NCBI RefSeq assembly: GCF_000718555.1
Contig: NZ_JOAN01000010.1
Span: forward strand, 62,001-126,000
Origin: Micromonospora chokoriensis
GTDB lineage: Bacteria > Actinomycetota > Actinomycetes > Mycobacteriales > Micromonosporaceae
Direction: 5' to 3'
Length of the DNA stretch: 64,000 nucleotides
Below are positions 41,485-52,853 of the stretch, piece after piece. The position numbers and the translations under genes were made by a program. The notes under the pieces are model-generated. The model ran no database searches. It saw only the letters and a program-made list of their open reading frames with translations, and had not been told where the DNA came from. How positions within the stretch are numbered: position 1 is the first letter of the stretch; each line of letters opens with the position of its first letter.

Positions 41485-42159
41485 TCAGCGGGTGGCGGCG
41501 GCCAGGACTGCGCGCAGCTTCTCGACGCTGCCCGGGGCGGGGTGCTCCCAATCGGTCGGGCTGGCGGAGTAGATCGTGCCGTACGCCGGGGTGTCCGGCT
41601 GGTAGCGCCACCCCTCGGCCAGCGGGCCGACGTCCACCGCGTCGTAGCCGATCCGGTCCAGGAAGGCCGTCACCTCGGCCTTCGCGGCGGCGTCGTCACC
41701 GGCGATCGCGAGGGCGCTGCGGTCGGCGGCGCCGGACGGCCGGGCGAGCGCGGCCAGGCCCTTGAAGTAGATGTTGTTGAAGACCTTGACCACTCGCGAG
41801 TCCGGCAGGTGCCGCTGGAGCAGCTCGCTGCTGGTGGTCTCGCCCGAGTCCAGCTCTGGGAAGGTCCCGTCGCGCTGCGGGTAGTAGTTGTTGGTGTCGA
41901 TGACGACCTTGCCGGCCAGCGGCTCGACAGGCACCGCGCGGTACGCCTTGAGCGGCACGCTGACCACCACCAGGTCACCGACCTGTGCCGCGTCCTGCGT
42001 CGTGCCGGCGCTGGCGTGCTCGCCCAGTTCGTCGACGAGGTCCTTGAGCGTCTCCGGGCCGCGCGAGTTGCTCAGCACCACGTCGTAGCCGGCGTCGACG
42101 GCCAGCCGGGCCACGGTGCCGCCGATGTTGCCACTGCCGATCAGTCCCACAGTTGTCAT
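41485..42159 (-). CDS. NADPH-dependent F420 reductase / NAD(P)-binding protein
   Basis: A 224-residue Rossmann protein. The ATG at 42159 gives MTTVGLIGSGNIGGTVARLA, the family N-terminus; VLSNSRGPETL supplies the phosphate-binding Ser and Arg expected for NADPH. DTNNYYPQRDG and FNNIYFKGLA are typical of NpdG/YrpG-like reductases and of the ferric-reductase-like branch. The electron acceptor (F420 or other) is uncertain. It converges on the GT87 gene. A long C-tract and a palindromic element lie in the 305 bases upstream. Confidence 0.85.
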   Translation of the reverse strand: MTTVGLIGSGNIGGTVARLAVDAGYDVVLSNSRGPETLKDLVDELGEHASAGTTQDAAQVGDLVVVSVPLKAYRAVPVEPLAGKVVIDTNNYYPQRDGTFPELDSGETTSSELLQRHLPDSRVVKVFNNIYFKGLAALARPSGAADRSALAIAGDDAAAKAEVTAFLDRIGYDAVDVGPLAEGWRYQPDTPAYGTIYSASPTDWEHPAPGSVEKLRAVLAAATR

Positions 42160-42259
42160 GTTCGTTCCCAACTCCGTCCACCCACGACGCATTCCCGACC
42201 AACCTGGTGGGTTATTTTGTCTCCCCGCCGTTACGGCGGGGGGGCGGGTGGGGCCCCGG

Positions 42260-42278
42260 CCCCCCCCCCCCCCCCCCC
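42260..42278 (+). repeat. Poly-C tract of 19 bases
   Basis: A run of 19 cytosines preceded by alternating G- and C-rich blocks and an 8-bp hairpin (CCCCGCCG, TTA, CGGCGGGG) at about 42227-42245. It lies between the GPx and reductase genes, about 100 bases before the reductase start. Length is prone to slippage or to sequencing error. Confidence 0.8.
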
Positions 42279-42350
42279 AGTCTCTCCGCAGGACGTGCCA
42301 CTCGTCCGGTGACGATCAGTTTGCCAAACCGCACTGTCCCGGACTGTCCC

Positions 42351-42426
42351 GTCGATCATGGAGTTGTGGTGGGTGACAAAAGTGGCCGCACCAAGCCAAA
42401 CCAGGCACCACAACTCCATGATCGAC
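42351..42426. repeat. Intergenic palindrome of the GATCA family (copy 1)
   Basis: Perfect 21-bp inverted repeat (42351-42371 / 42406-42426) around a 34-base centre. The arm core is GATCATGGAGTTGTGG. It begins 38 bases past the stop of the minus-strand GPx gene. It is markedly AT-richer than its surroundings and related to copies at 48120 and 51652. Confidence 0.75.
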
Positions 42427-42464
42427 GCGACCAAGGGCGGCTCTGGTGAAGCCCGGGCGGCGCG

Positions 42465-42956
42465 TCAGGGGGTGGGGAGGGTCTTCTCGATGGCCGCGCG
42501 CAGGTCGTCGGAGTTGGGTTCGACCGTGGGGGCGAAGCGGGCGGCGACCGAGCCGTCCGGGGCCACCAGGAACTTCTCGAAGTTCCAGCGCACGTCACCG
42601 GTGTGCCCGTCGGCGTCCGGGGTGTCCACGAGCGCGGCGTAGAGCGGGTGCCGGTCGGGGCCGTTGACGTCGACCTTCTCGGTAAGCGGGAAGGTCACCC
42701 CGTAGTTGACCTGGCAGAAGTCGCTGATCTCGGCGGCGCTGCCCGGCTCCTGCCCGGCGAACTGGTTGCACGGCACGCCGAGCACCACCAGGCCCCGGTC
42801 GGCGTAGGAGTCCGCGAGCGCCTGGAGGCCGGCGTACTGGGGGGTGAGGCCGCACCGGGAGGCCACGTTGACGACCAGCAACGCCTTGCCGCGGTAGCGG
42901 GTCAGGTCGGCGGGGCCGCCGTTGAGGGCGTCGATCGGGATGTCGAAGACGGTCAT
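42465..42956 (-). CDS. Glutathione peroxidase family thiol peroxidase
   Basis: A 163-residue peroxidase. Peroxidatic Cys lies in NVASRCGLTPQY (Cys in place of selenocysteine), with Gln in the GVPCNQFAGQEP block (which also supplies the probable resolving Cys) and Trp/Asn in VRWNFEKFLV, giving the full catalytic tetrad. Bacterial members of this type usually take electrons from thioredoxin or mycothiol systems rather than glutathione. Divergent from the chitinase gene. A TAGCCT box lies six bases before the ATG, implying a leaderless mRNA. Confidence 0.92.
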   Translation of the reverse strand: MTVFDIPIDALNGGPADLTRYRGKALLVVNVASRCGLTPQYAGLQALADSYADRGLVVLGVPCNQFAGQEPGSAAEISDFCQVNYGVTFPLTEKVDVNGPDRHPLYAALVDTPDADGHTGDVRWNFEKFLVAPDGSVAARFAPTVEPNSDDLRAAIEKTLPTP

Positions 42957-42962
42957 GGGCCG

Positions 42963-42968
42963 AGGCTA
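42963..42968 (-). promoter_or_regulatory. -10 box of a leaderless promoter (GPx gene)
   Basis: TAGCCT on the minus strand, six bases upstream of the GPx ATG. Confidence 0.5.
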
Positions 42969-43046
42969 CGCGCCGACCGGGCGTCGGCCCGGGGTGGGCG
43001 CAGCGTACGCAGTACATGCACCAGGAGAAATCGAAACATGCACATC

Positions 43047-43076
43047 TTGACGAACTGATGACGCCGTGAGTACCGT
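43047..43076 (+). promoter_or_regulatory. Sigma-70-type promoter of the chitinase gene
   Basis: TTGACG (43047-43052), 18 bases, TACCGT (43071-43076). Transcription would start near 43083, leaving a ~40-base leader. Confidence 0.5.
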
Positions 43077-43091
43077 CTCACCATCTCTTTT

Positions 43092-43102
43092 GGAAAGTTT
43101 CC
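43092..43102. promoter_or_regulatory. Palindromic operator candidate in the chitinase leader
   Basis: GGAAAGTTTCC, a perfect palindrome about its central G, within TTTTGGAAAGTTTCCTAACA. It sits just after the predicted transcription start, where a repressor would block elongation or initiation. Similar GGAAA-n-TTTCC palindromes precede many secreted hydrolase genes of actinomycetes; the binding protein is not identified here. Confidence 0.5.
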
Positions 43103-43123
43103 TAACAGTTCGGGAGACGCCTC

Positions 43124-44749
<1,626 letters not shown>

Positions 44750-44775
44750 GCCGACGTCCGACGCACCACCCACAC

Positions 44776-44808
44776 GGCGGGAAGGGGCCCGCACCGCCCC
44801 TTCCCGCC
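44776..44808 (+). terminator. Terminator after the chitinase gene
   Basis: Perfect 13-bp stem (44776-44788 / 44796-44808), seven-base loop, 26 bases past the stop. Confidence 0.75.
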
Positions 44809-44947
44809 CGTGCCACAGCGGCCCGGTCGACGCCCAGCGTCGGTCGGGCCGCCGCGGTCGGGTTCGGTCAGCCCGACGTGTCGGTCAGCTCGATGTGGCA
44901 GACTCGCGGCTCGGCACGTCTCGATCTCACCGTCCACGGAGGTGATC

Positions 44948-45517
44948 ATGCGCCCGACCCGCCACAGGCTGACGGCGACCGCCGCCGGGCTGGTGCTGTT
45001 GCCGGTCGCCCTGGTCGGCTGCGGGATCGGCGGGGACGAGGACGAGTCCCCCATCGAGTCGGTGCGAGCTTTCGCCGCGCCGACCCAAGCCCTCATCGAG
45101 CCGGCGCGAGACCCCGCCGAGGAGGCCGCCGCCCGCTCCCGTGAGCGCGTGCAGGCGTACCTCGACGCGATGGCGGCCAAGGACGTCGCCGCCGGCCGCA
45201 GCCAGCTCTGCGCCGCGCTGCACGACGGCTTCGACCTGGGTGCCACCGGCCCCAACGGTGACTTCGCCGACCACTTCCAGGTGCCGGCGGCGGTGATCAC
45301 CGACATCCGCTCCGGCCGGCTCGGGCAGGAGGTCCGCGTCTCGGTCTCGGTCGCGGTCGGCAAGCGCACCGTCGCCCGGCCGCTGGTCTTCACCGTCGCC
45401 CAGGACGGCGGCGACTGGTGCATCGCCGGGGAAACGCCGGGCGGCCCGCCAGCCGCCGCGAAGCCGACCGGCGTCGCCGCGAAGCCGACCGGTGCCGCCC
45501 CTACCTCCACGTCCTGA
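44948..45517 (+). CDS. Putative lipoprotein
   Basis: A 189-residue lipoprotein. The ATG at 44948 is fixed by a near-perfect GGAGGTGATC ribosome site. The signal peptide ends in a lipobox LVGC, so the Cys at about residue 25 should be lipidated. The mature domain (about residues 60-165) looks like an NTF2- or Mce-associated-type alpha/beta fold (RERVQAYLDAMAAKDVAAGRSQLC, with later FTVAQDGGDWCIA) and has two further Cys residues that could form a disulfide. The C-terminal tail has two KPTG repeats. No function is assigned. Confidence 0.75.
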   Translation: MRPTRHRLTATAAGLVLLPVALVGCGIGGDEDESPIESVRAFAAPTQALIEPARDPAEEAAARSRERVQAYLDAMAAKDVAAGRSQLCAALHDGFDLGATGPNGDFADHFQVPAAVITDIRSGRLGQEVRVSVSVAVGKRTVARPLVFTVAQDGGDWCIAGETPGGPPAAAKPTGVAAKPTGAAPTSTS

Positions 45518-47011
<1,494 letters not shown>

Positions 47012-47055
47012 CGCGAGGAGTGAGCTTGCGAGCCCCGCAGTCGGCAGCCGAAGGG

Positions 47056-48096
47056 ATGACTGTGGCTGACCTGTTCGTGGACCTTCGGTCCGACACGGTG
47101 ACCCGACCCACCGCCGGAATGCGGGAGGCGATGGCCACCGCCGAGGTCGGTGACGACGTCTACGGCGAGGATCCGAGCGTCAACGCGCTGGAGACCGAGG
47201 TCGCCGCGTTGTTCGGGCACGAGGCGGCGCTGTTCGCCCCGAGTGGATCGATGGCGAACCAGATCGCCCTGCAACTGTCGGTCCCGCCCGGCGACGAGAT
47301 GCTCTGCGACGCCGACGCGCATGTGGTCACGTACGAGATCGGCGCCGCGGCCGCGTACGGCGGGATTTCCTCACGGACCTGGCCTGCGGTCGGCGCGGAC
47401 ATCGACCCGGAGGTGGTGGCCGGGATGATCCGGCCGGACGGCTACTTCGCCGTCCCCACCCGCGTGATCGCCGTCGAGCAGACGCACAACCGCGGCGGTG
47501 GCGGGGTGATTCCGCTGGCGACCCTGCGGGATCTGCGCGCGGTCGCCGACGGGGCGGGCGTCGCGCTGCACTGCGACGGTGCCCGGATCTGGCACGCGCA
47601 CGTCGCCGACGGGGTGCCGCTGATCGAGTACGGCCAGCTGTTCGACACGCTGTCGGTGTGCCTCTCCAAGGGGCTCGGCGCGCCGGTCGGTTCGCTGGTG
47701 GTGGGCAGCGCGGAGAAGATCGGACGTGCCCGGCTGATCCGCAAGCGGATGGGCGGTGGCATGCGCCAGGCCGGCATTCTCGCCGCCGCCGGTCGGTACG
47801 CGCTCGCGCATCACGTCGACCGGCTGGCCGATGACCACGCGAAGGCGGCCCGGCTCGCCGAGGCGGTCGCGCCGTTCGGGGTGCTGGCCACCACGGTCCG
47901 TACCAACCTGGTCGCACTGGACCTCACCAAGCACACCCTGGACGCCCGTGCCCTGGCCGCCGCAGCTCGGGCCGAGGGCGTACTGATCTCGGTGCTCGGC
48001 CCCCAAACCGCCCGCCTGGTCACCCACCTGGGCCTCAGCGACGCGGACATCGACCGCGCACTGGCAGCCATACCCCGAATCCTCGCCGCATCCTAA
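47056..48096 (+). CDS. ltaE: Low-specificity L-threonine aldolase
   Basis: A 346-residue PLP enzyme of fold type I that cleaves threonine (and allo-threonine) to glycine and acetaldehyde. The family start [18 protein letters not shown] is followed by [36 protein letters not shown] and [10 protein letters not shown]. The PLP Lys is in [17 protein letters not shown] precedes the ATG. It follows aroG by 44 bases; the junction contains a short element also found at 25147. It converges on the endonuclease IV gene across a palindromic repeat. Confidence 0.92.
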   Translation: MTVADLFVDLRSDTVTRPTAGMREAMATAEVGDDVYGEDPSVNALETEVAALFGHEAALFAPSGSMANQIALQLSVPPGDEMLCDADAHVVTYEIGAAAAYGGISSRTWPAVGADIDPEVVAGMIRPDGYFAVPTRVIAVEQTHNRGGGGVIPLATLRDLRAVADGAGVALHCDGARIWHAHVADGVPLIEYGQLFDTLSVCLSKGLGAPVGSLVVGSAEKIGRARLIRKRMGGGMRQAGILAAAGRYALAHHVDRLADDHAKAARLAEAVAPFGVLATTVRTNLVALDLTKHTLDARALAAAARAEGVLISVLGPQTARLVTHLGLSDADIDRALAAIPRILAAS

Positions 48097-48119
48097 AACC
48101 CCACCCCTGTTCACCTCGG

Positions 48120-48175
48120 TGATCAAGAGGTTCGCGTCAGATTCCGGTCGCCGGGTGACGCAAACCTCTTGATCA
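48120..48175. repeat. Intergenic palindrome of the GATCA family (copy 2)
   Basis: 20-bp arms (48120-48139 / 48156-48175), 19 of 20 pairs complementary, around a 16-base centre. The arm starts TGATCAAGAGGTT. Outside it, CCCACCCCT (48100-48108) pairs with AGGGGTGGG (48192-48200), although the latter is coding sequence at the end of nfo. It lies between convergent genes and can act as a bidirectional terminator. Confidence 0.75.
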
Positions 48176-48189
48176 ACAAGGTTGGGTCT

Positions 48190-49059
48190 TTAGGGGTGGG
48201 ACAGGCGGGTCAGGGTGGTGATGTCGGCGGCGTGGCCTACGTGCTTTTCGCTGGGGGTTTCCACGACGATCGGGACGCCAGCGGTTGCGGGGTGGGCCAT
48301 CAGTTCGGCGAAGGCGGGTTCGCCGATGGTGCCCTTGCCGATGTTCTCGTGCCGATCCCGGGTGGAGCCGCACAGATCCTTCGAGTCGTTGGCGTGGACC
48401 AGCCGCAGCCGGTCTGCGCCGACCGTCGCCACCAGGGTGTCCAGGGTCGCCGTCATGCCGCCCTCGGCCGCCAGGTCGTGGCCGGCCGCCCAGGCATGGC
48501 AGGTGTCGAAGCAGACCCCGAGCATGGGGTGCCCGTCCACCGCGTCCAGGTAGGGCCCGAGCTGCTCCACCCGGGAGGCGAGTGACCGGCCTCCGCCCGC
48601 GCTCGGCTCGACCAGCAACATCGGCCCGCCAGCGTCGGCGGCCCAGTCGAGCAGCGGCAGCAACTCCTGCCGGACCTGCCGCATCGCCGCCTCGGCGTGC
48701 CCCTCGTCGACCGAACTGCCCGCGTGGAACACCACCCCTTGCGCGCCGATCGCCACGCCCCGACGCAGCGCGTGCGCCAGCGTCTGGGTCGACTTCTCGA
48801 CCGTGGCCGGGGTGGGTGAGCCGAGGTTGACCAGCAGCGCGGCGTGAATGAAGGTCGGGATGCCCCGCTCGGCGAAACCATCACGGAACAGGGCGTCCTG
48901 CGCGGGGTCACCGTTGGGCAGTGCCCAGCCCCGCGAGTTGGAGACGTAGACCTGCACCACCTGCGCACCGGTCGCGTCGGCATACGGCAGGGCCGCCTTC
49001 GCCAGCCCACCGGAGGTCGGAGTGTGCGCGCCCACCGGGCGCGCGGAGATCGCCGACAT
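48190..49059 (-). CDS. nfo: Deoxyribonuclease IV (AP endonuclease)
   Basis: A 289-residue TIM-barrel apurinic/apyrimidinic endonuclease with the zinc ligands of the family: FHAGS, LLVEPSAGGG (Glu; E. coli has E-NTAGQG), GVCFDTCHAWAAGHD, LVHANDSKDLCGSTRDRHENIG and VETPSEKH. It cuts abasic sites and 3'-blocked ends during base-excision repair. Its ATG shares one base with the stop of the PASTA kinase gene, so it is co-transcribed with and translationally coupled to the kinase. Confidence 0.92.
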   Translation of the reverse strand: MSAISARPVGAHTPTSGGLAKAALPYADATGAQVVQVYVSNSRGWALPNGDPAQDALFRDGFAERGIPTFIHAALLVNLGSPTPATVEKSTQTLAHALRRGVAIGAQGVVFHAGSSVDEGHAEAAMRQVRQELLPLLDWAADAGGPMLLVEPSAGGGRSLASRVEQLGPYLDAVDGHPMLGVCFDTCHAWAAGHDLAAEGGMTATLDTLVATVGADRLRLVHANDSKDLCGSTRDRHENIGKGTIGEPAFAELMAHPATAGVPIVVETPSEKHVGHAADITTLTRLSHP

Positions 49060-51047
49060 CAGAAGCAGGTCAGGGTGACCGGGGTGCCCGGCGGCACCTG
49101 CGAATTCTCGCCTGGGATCTGGATCCGGACCACGGCGTTCGGGTTGAGCGCAACAGTGACCGGGAAGCCCTGGCTCTCCAACGCCTGCTTGGCCTGCTGG
49201 CAGGGCAGGTCGATCACCCGGGGCATGACGATCGCCGGCGGGCCCTTGCTGACGTCCAGCTTGACCTGGGCACCCTTCTCCACGCCGGCACCATCGGCCG
49301 GGCTCTGGCCGAGGATCTCGTCCTTCGGCTTGTCGGAGTCCTTGTAGGTCTCCACCAGCTCCAACTTGAGCTGGGCCAGGGTCGTCCGGGCCTCGGTGAG
49401 GCTCTTGCCGACCAGGTTCGGCACCGTCACCGGCGCCCTGCCCCGGCTCATGATCAGGGTGATCTTCGCACCCGGTTTGACCTCGGTGCCCACCTTGGGG
49501 GAGCTGTCCACCACGACCCCGGCCGGCAGGCTGTCGTCGTAGCGGGCGGACCCCTTGGCCACCACCAGCTTCACGTTGAGCAGGTCCGCCTCGGCGAGCT
49601 CGTACTCCTTGCCGATCACGTCCGGCACGGGGAAACGCTCCGGGCCGAGGGAGAGGGTCAGGGTGACCGTGCCACCCTTGAGGATCTTGGCAGCGGACGC
49701 GGGGCTCTGCCCCAGCACGCTGTCCTTCGGGGCCTTCTCGTCGAAGCGCGGCTCAGCGTACGTGAGGACGAGCCCGGCGCGGTCGGCCTGCGCCTGTGCC
49801 TCGGCCTTGCTCAGGCTCACCAGCTGCGGAGCGTCCGTGTAACGGCCGACGCCGAACCACCAACCCCCGATCGCGGCCACCAGACCCAGCGCCACCACCA
49901 CAGCCGCCACGGCCAGCCGGCCATGGGAGTTGCCCAGCATCGAGCTGCGCAGCGCGGCGAACCGGGCACCCAGGCCCTCCGCCGGCTCCGCGGCGGCCCG
50001 ACGCCGGCCCGGCCCCTGCGTGCTGGCCCCCTCGGGCAGCCGCGCCCACGCCGGGCGGTTGGGCGGCTGGACCGTCGCGACCATCATGGTCGGCTGGGAG
50101 ATCGGCGGTTCGTCGCTCACCGGGCGGAGGACCGCGGTGTGGCTGTTGGCGTCACCCAGGCGATCCCGGGCAACCTGCACCTCGGCCAACAACGCGCCAG
50201 CGTCGGCGGGCCGTGCGCCGGGATCGCGTCGAGTGGCCCGCTGCACCAGGTCGTCGAGGGCCGACGGCAGGCCCGGCACCAGCGTCGAGGGCGCCGGCAC
50301 GTCACGGTCGACGTGCTGCCAGGCGACATCCACTGGACGGTCCCCGTCGTAGGGCACACGACCGGTGAGCATCTCGAACAACACGATGCCGGCCGAGTAG
50401 ACGTCGGTGCGCGGATCGGCGCGGCCCTCGGTGACCAACTCCGGGGCGACGTACGCCACGGTGGCCATCAGTTGGTTGCCCTGCTCCTCGTCGGCGCTCG
50501 CCTCCACCGCCCGGGCCAGCCCGAAGTCGGCCACCTTCACGACGCTGTCGACCAGGTTGGCGACGCCACCGGTGGGTGCCTCCGCGACCAGCACGTTCTC
50601 CGGTTTGACGTCGCGGTGCACGAGACCGGCCCGGTGCGCGGCGGCGATCGCGGCGAGCATCTGCTCGGCGATGGCCAGGGCCTCGTCCGGGTTGAGTCGG
50701 CGCCGCTCGGCCAGCACGTCACGCAGCGTGCGGCCGCGGACATACTCCATCACCAGGTACGGCAGACCGGCGTGTGTGCCCTGGTCGTAGACCGCCACCA
50801 CGTTCGGGTGAGTCAGTCGGGCGATGGTCTTCGCCTCGTCGGTGAACCGAGCCACGAAGTTCGCGATCCGAGCCCGTGCCTCGCTCGCCTGGGTCGGGTG
50901 AATGATCTTGACAGCGACGGTGCGCTCAAGGCGCTCGTCGGTGGCGGTGTACACGGTCGCCATGCCACCACGGGCCACGCGACCGCGAATGCGGTAGCGC
51001 CCGTCGATCAGCGAGCCCAGCAACGTGTCGGCGACCTGTGTGTCCAT
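49059..51047 (-). CDS. pknL: PASTA-domain serine/threonine protein kinase (PknL position)
   Basis: A 662-residue Hanks-type kinase. The catalytic domain (residues ~18-280) is complete: ARGGMATVY, Lys47 in TVAVKI, catalytic Asp146 in LVHRDVKPENVL, and Asp174 in VADFGLA. A juxtamembrane linker is followed by one transmembrane helix (about 385-405) and four extracytoplasmic PASTA repeats; the last has two Cys residues that may form a disulfide. Genomic position (beside aroG, nfo and an Rv2175c-like gene) matches M. tuberculosis PknL, but mycobacterial PknL has no PASTA repeats. PASTA domains bind muropeptides, so wall sensing is likely. TAGACT lies eight bases before the ATG. Confidence 0.9.
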   Translation of the reverse strand: MDTQVADTLLGSLIDGRYRIRGRVARGGMATVYTATDERLERTVAVKIIHPTQASEARARIANFVARFTDEAKTIARLTHPNVVAVYDQGTHAGLPYLVMEYVRGRTLRDVLAERRRLNPDEALAIAEQMLAAIAAAHRAGLVHRDVKPENVLVAEAPTGGVANLVDSVVKVADFGLARAVEASADEEQGNQLMATVAYVAPELVTEGRADPRTDVYSAGIVLFEMLTGRVPYDGDRPVDVAWQHVDRDVPAPSTLVPGLPSALDDLVQRATRRDPGARPADAGALLAEVQVARDRLGDANSHTAVLRPVSDEPPISQPTMMVATVQPPNRPAWARLPEGASTQGPGRRRAAAEPAEGLGARFAALRSSMLGNSHGRLAVAAVVVALGLVAAIGGWWFGVGRYTDAPQLVSLSKAEAQAQADRAGLVLTYAEPRFDEKAPKDSVLGQSPASAAKILKGGTVTLTLSLGPERFPVPDVIGKEYELAEADLLNVKLVVAKGSARYDDSLPAGVVVDSSPKVGTEVKPGAKITLIMSRGRAPVTVPNLVGKSLTEARTTLAQLKLELVETYKDSDKPKDEILGQSPADGAGVEKGAQVKLDVSKGPPAIVMPRVIDLPCQQAKQALESQGFPVTVALNPNAVVRIQIPGENSQVPPGTPVTLTCF

Positions 51048-51235
51048 CGGCAGGCAGTCTATGTGTCCAGAGGGTGAAGGTTGAACAGGATGCTACAGCC
51101 GTACGCCGAACTGGTTCGTCCCACCGCGCTCGTCGCCCCTTATCCGCTGGTCAGCGGTGGTCGAGAAAGTGAGCACCGACAAGTAGCCCGGGGTGCCGGT
51201 GACTCGTCGCGGCGGCGGCGTGGCAGGGTGGTCGG

Positions 51236-51625
51236 GTGACCGAACCCGTACCCGACCAGGCCGCGCCCGGCCTGGAGCTCGCCGGACCCACCGACCCGGC
51301 CGGCTGGTTGACCCTGCCCGACGTCGCCGAACGCCTCGACGTGTCGATCAGCAAGGTGCACCAGATGATCCGTGACCGGGAGCTGCTGGCGGTCCGCCGC
51401 GACGGCGTCCGCCGGATCCCAGCGGACCTGGTGGCCAACCAGACCGCGCTCAAGCACCTGCCCGGCGTGCTCAACCTGCTCGCCGACAACGGCTACGACG
51501 ACGAGGCAGTCCTGCGCTGGCTCTACGAGCCGGACGACACCCTGCCCGGCGGCACCCCAGCGGCAGCCCTCTCCGGCGACCAGGCCCGCGAGGTGAAACG
51601 CCGAGCTCAAGCCCAAGGCTTCTAA
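51236..51625 (+). CDS. Rv2175c-family DNA-binding protein (probable kinase substrate)
   Basis: A 129-residue protein with an N-terminal flexible Thr-containing tail and a winged helix-turn-helix (WLTLPDVAERLDVSISKVHQMIRDRELLAVRRDGVRRIPADLV), followed by a helical C-terminal domain (HLPGVLNLLADNGYDDEAVLRWLYEPDDTLPGGTP). In M. tuberculosis, Rv2175c is phosphorylated by PknL on an N-terminal Thr, which abolishes DNA binding. Here the gene is divergent from the kinase with 188 bases between, so the pair is conserved. Thr2 and Thr19 are candidate sites. The GTG start has no Shine-Dalgarno sequence. Confidence 0.9.
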   Translation: MTEPVPDQAAPGLELAGPTDPAGWLTLPDVAERLDVSISKVHQMIRDRELLAVRRDGVRRIPADLVANQTALKHLPGVLNLLADNGYDDEAVLRWLYEPDDTLPGGTPAAALSGDQAREVKRRAQAQGF

Positions 51626-51651
51626 CCCGCGCCAATCCCACCGCCCCCCGT

Positions 51652-51708
51652 TGATCATGAAGTTATTGCCACGACACGCCGAGCGAGCTGGCAATAACTT
51701 CATGATCA
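51652..51708. repeat. Intergenic palindrome of the GATCA family (copy 3)
   Basis: Perfect 20-bp inverted repeat (51652-51671 / 51689-51708) with a 17-base centre. The arm is TGATCATGAAGTTATTGCCA. It is flanked by C-rich sequence on the left and G-rich sequence on the right, between the convergent Rv2175c-like and idsA genes. Confidence 0.8.
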
Positions 51709-51758
51709 CGCGCGGGGTGGGTGGGGTAGGTGGGGCGGGGTGGGTGGGTGTGGCGGGG

Positions 51759-52841
51759 TTAGTCGGCTCGGCGGGTTGCGGCTATGGCTAGGTCGACCAG
51801 GGCTTGTCGGGCCTCGGTGTCGAGGTCGACGGCGGTCAGTGCGGCCAGGGCGGCGTCGGTGAGTGTGACGATCCGCTGCTCGGTGCGGGCCAGCGCCCCG
51901 CTCCCCGAGATCACCTCGCGGAGCCGGGCCACCCCCTGCTCGTCCAGCTCGGGGTCGCCGAGCCGGCTGAGCAGCAGTTCGCGGCCTACGTCATCGGTGG
52001 CCTCCACGGCCGCCGCCACCAGATAGGTGCGCTTGCCCTCGCGCAGGTCGTCCCCGGCCGGCTTGCCGGTCAGCGCCGGGTCACCGAAGACCCCCAGCAC
52101 GTCGTCGCGGAGCTGGAACGCCTCGCCCAGCGGCAGCCCATACGCCGAGTAGGCCGTCCGCACGTCCTCCGTCGCGTCGGCCAGCGCGGCGCCGAGCAGC
52201 ATCGGACGCTCGACGGTGTACTTCGCGGACTTGTACCGGGCGACCTTGCTGGCCCGTTCCACCGAGGTGTCCCCGGTGGCCTGCGTCAGCACGTCGAGAT
52301 ACTGCCCGACGGTGACCTCGGTGCGCATCTCGTCGAAGACCGGCCGGGCCCGGGCCAACGACCACAGGTCCAGGCCCGAGGAGTGCAGCAACTCGTCGGA
52401 CCAGACCAGGCAAAGATCGCCGAGCAGGATGGCCGCGGCGTCGCCGAAACTGTCCGGGTCGCCGCCCCAGCCGGCCTCCCGGTGCCGGGTGGCGAATCGC
52501 CGGTGCACCGCCGGCTCGCCACGACGGGTGTCGGAACGGTCCATCAGATCGTCGTGGATCAGGGCGCTGGCTTGCACGAACTCCAGCGAGGCCAGGGCGG
52601 TGAGCACCTGGTCGCCATCCACCCCGCCGGCGCCCCGGAACCCCCAGTACGCGAATGCTGGACGCAGCCGCTTGCCGCCGCCGAGCACGAACGCCTCGAT
52701 CGCCTCGGCCACCGGACCCAGTGCGTCGTCCACGGCGGCGAGCCGGACCCGTTGGCCGGCCAGGAACTCGGTGAGAGCCTTGTCGACCCGCTGTCGCAGG
52801 CCGGCGCGGTCGACGGGGGACACGGGAGCAGCGTGGGTCAC
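51759..52841 (-). CDS. idsA: Polyprenyl diphosphate synthase (IdsA-like)
   Basis: A 360-residue trans-isoprenyl diphosphate synthase. The first Asp-rich motif is DDLMD in ALIHDDLMDRSDTRRG and the second is DDVLG in FQLRDDVLGVFGD; GGGKRLRP binds isopentenyl diphosphate. The family makes FPP or GGPP (C15/C20). It is syntenic with M. tuberculosis idsA2 and could feed the carotenoid operon 3 kb away. It is downstream of an XRE-type gene with a nine-base gap, yet TAGCGT (52848-52853) lies six bases before its GTG, so it may also have a leaderless promoter of its own. Confidence 0.92.
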   Translation of the reverse strand: MTHAAPVSPVDRAGLRQRVDKALTEFLAGQRVRLAAVDDALGPVAEAIEAFVLGGGKRLRPAFAYWGFRGAGGVDGDQVLTALASLEFVQASALIHDDLMDRSDTRRGEPAVHRRFATRHREAGWGGDPDSFGDAAAILLGDLCLVWSDELLHSSGLDLWSLARARPVFDEMRTEVTVGQYLDVLTQATGDTSVERASKVARYKSAKYTVERPMLLGAALADATEDVRTAYSAYGLPLGEAFQLRDDVLGVFGDPALTGKPAGDDLREGKRTYLVAAAVEATDDVGRELLLSRLGDPELDEQGVARLREVISGSGALARTEQRIVTLTDAALAALTAVDLDTEARQALVDLAIAATRRAD

Positions 52842-52847
52842 GCCCCG

Positions 52848-52853
52848 ACGCTA
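52848..52853 (-). promoter_or_regulatory. -10 box of a leaderless promoter (idsA)
   Basis: TAGCGT on the minus strand, six bases before the idsA GTG and overlapping the TAG stop codon of the upstream XRE gene. Confidence 0.4.

Noticed and set aside
42160..42464. Small genes in the GPx-reductase gap
   Set aside because: Short frames here run through the poly-C tract and the palindrome and have no ribosome sites.
48100..48200. Outer CCCACCCCT / AGGGGTGGG stem as part of palindrome copy 2
   Set aside because: The right half is the coding end of nfo; copies 1 and 3 have no matching outer stem, so it may be coincidental.
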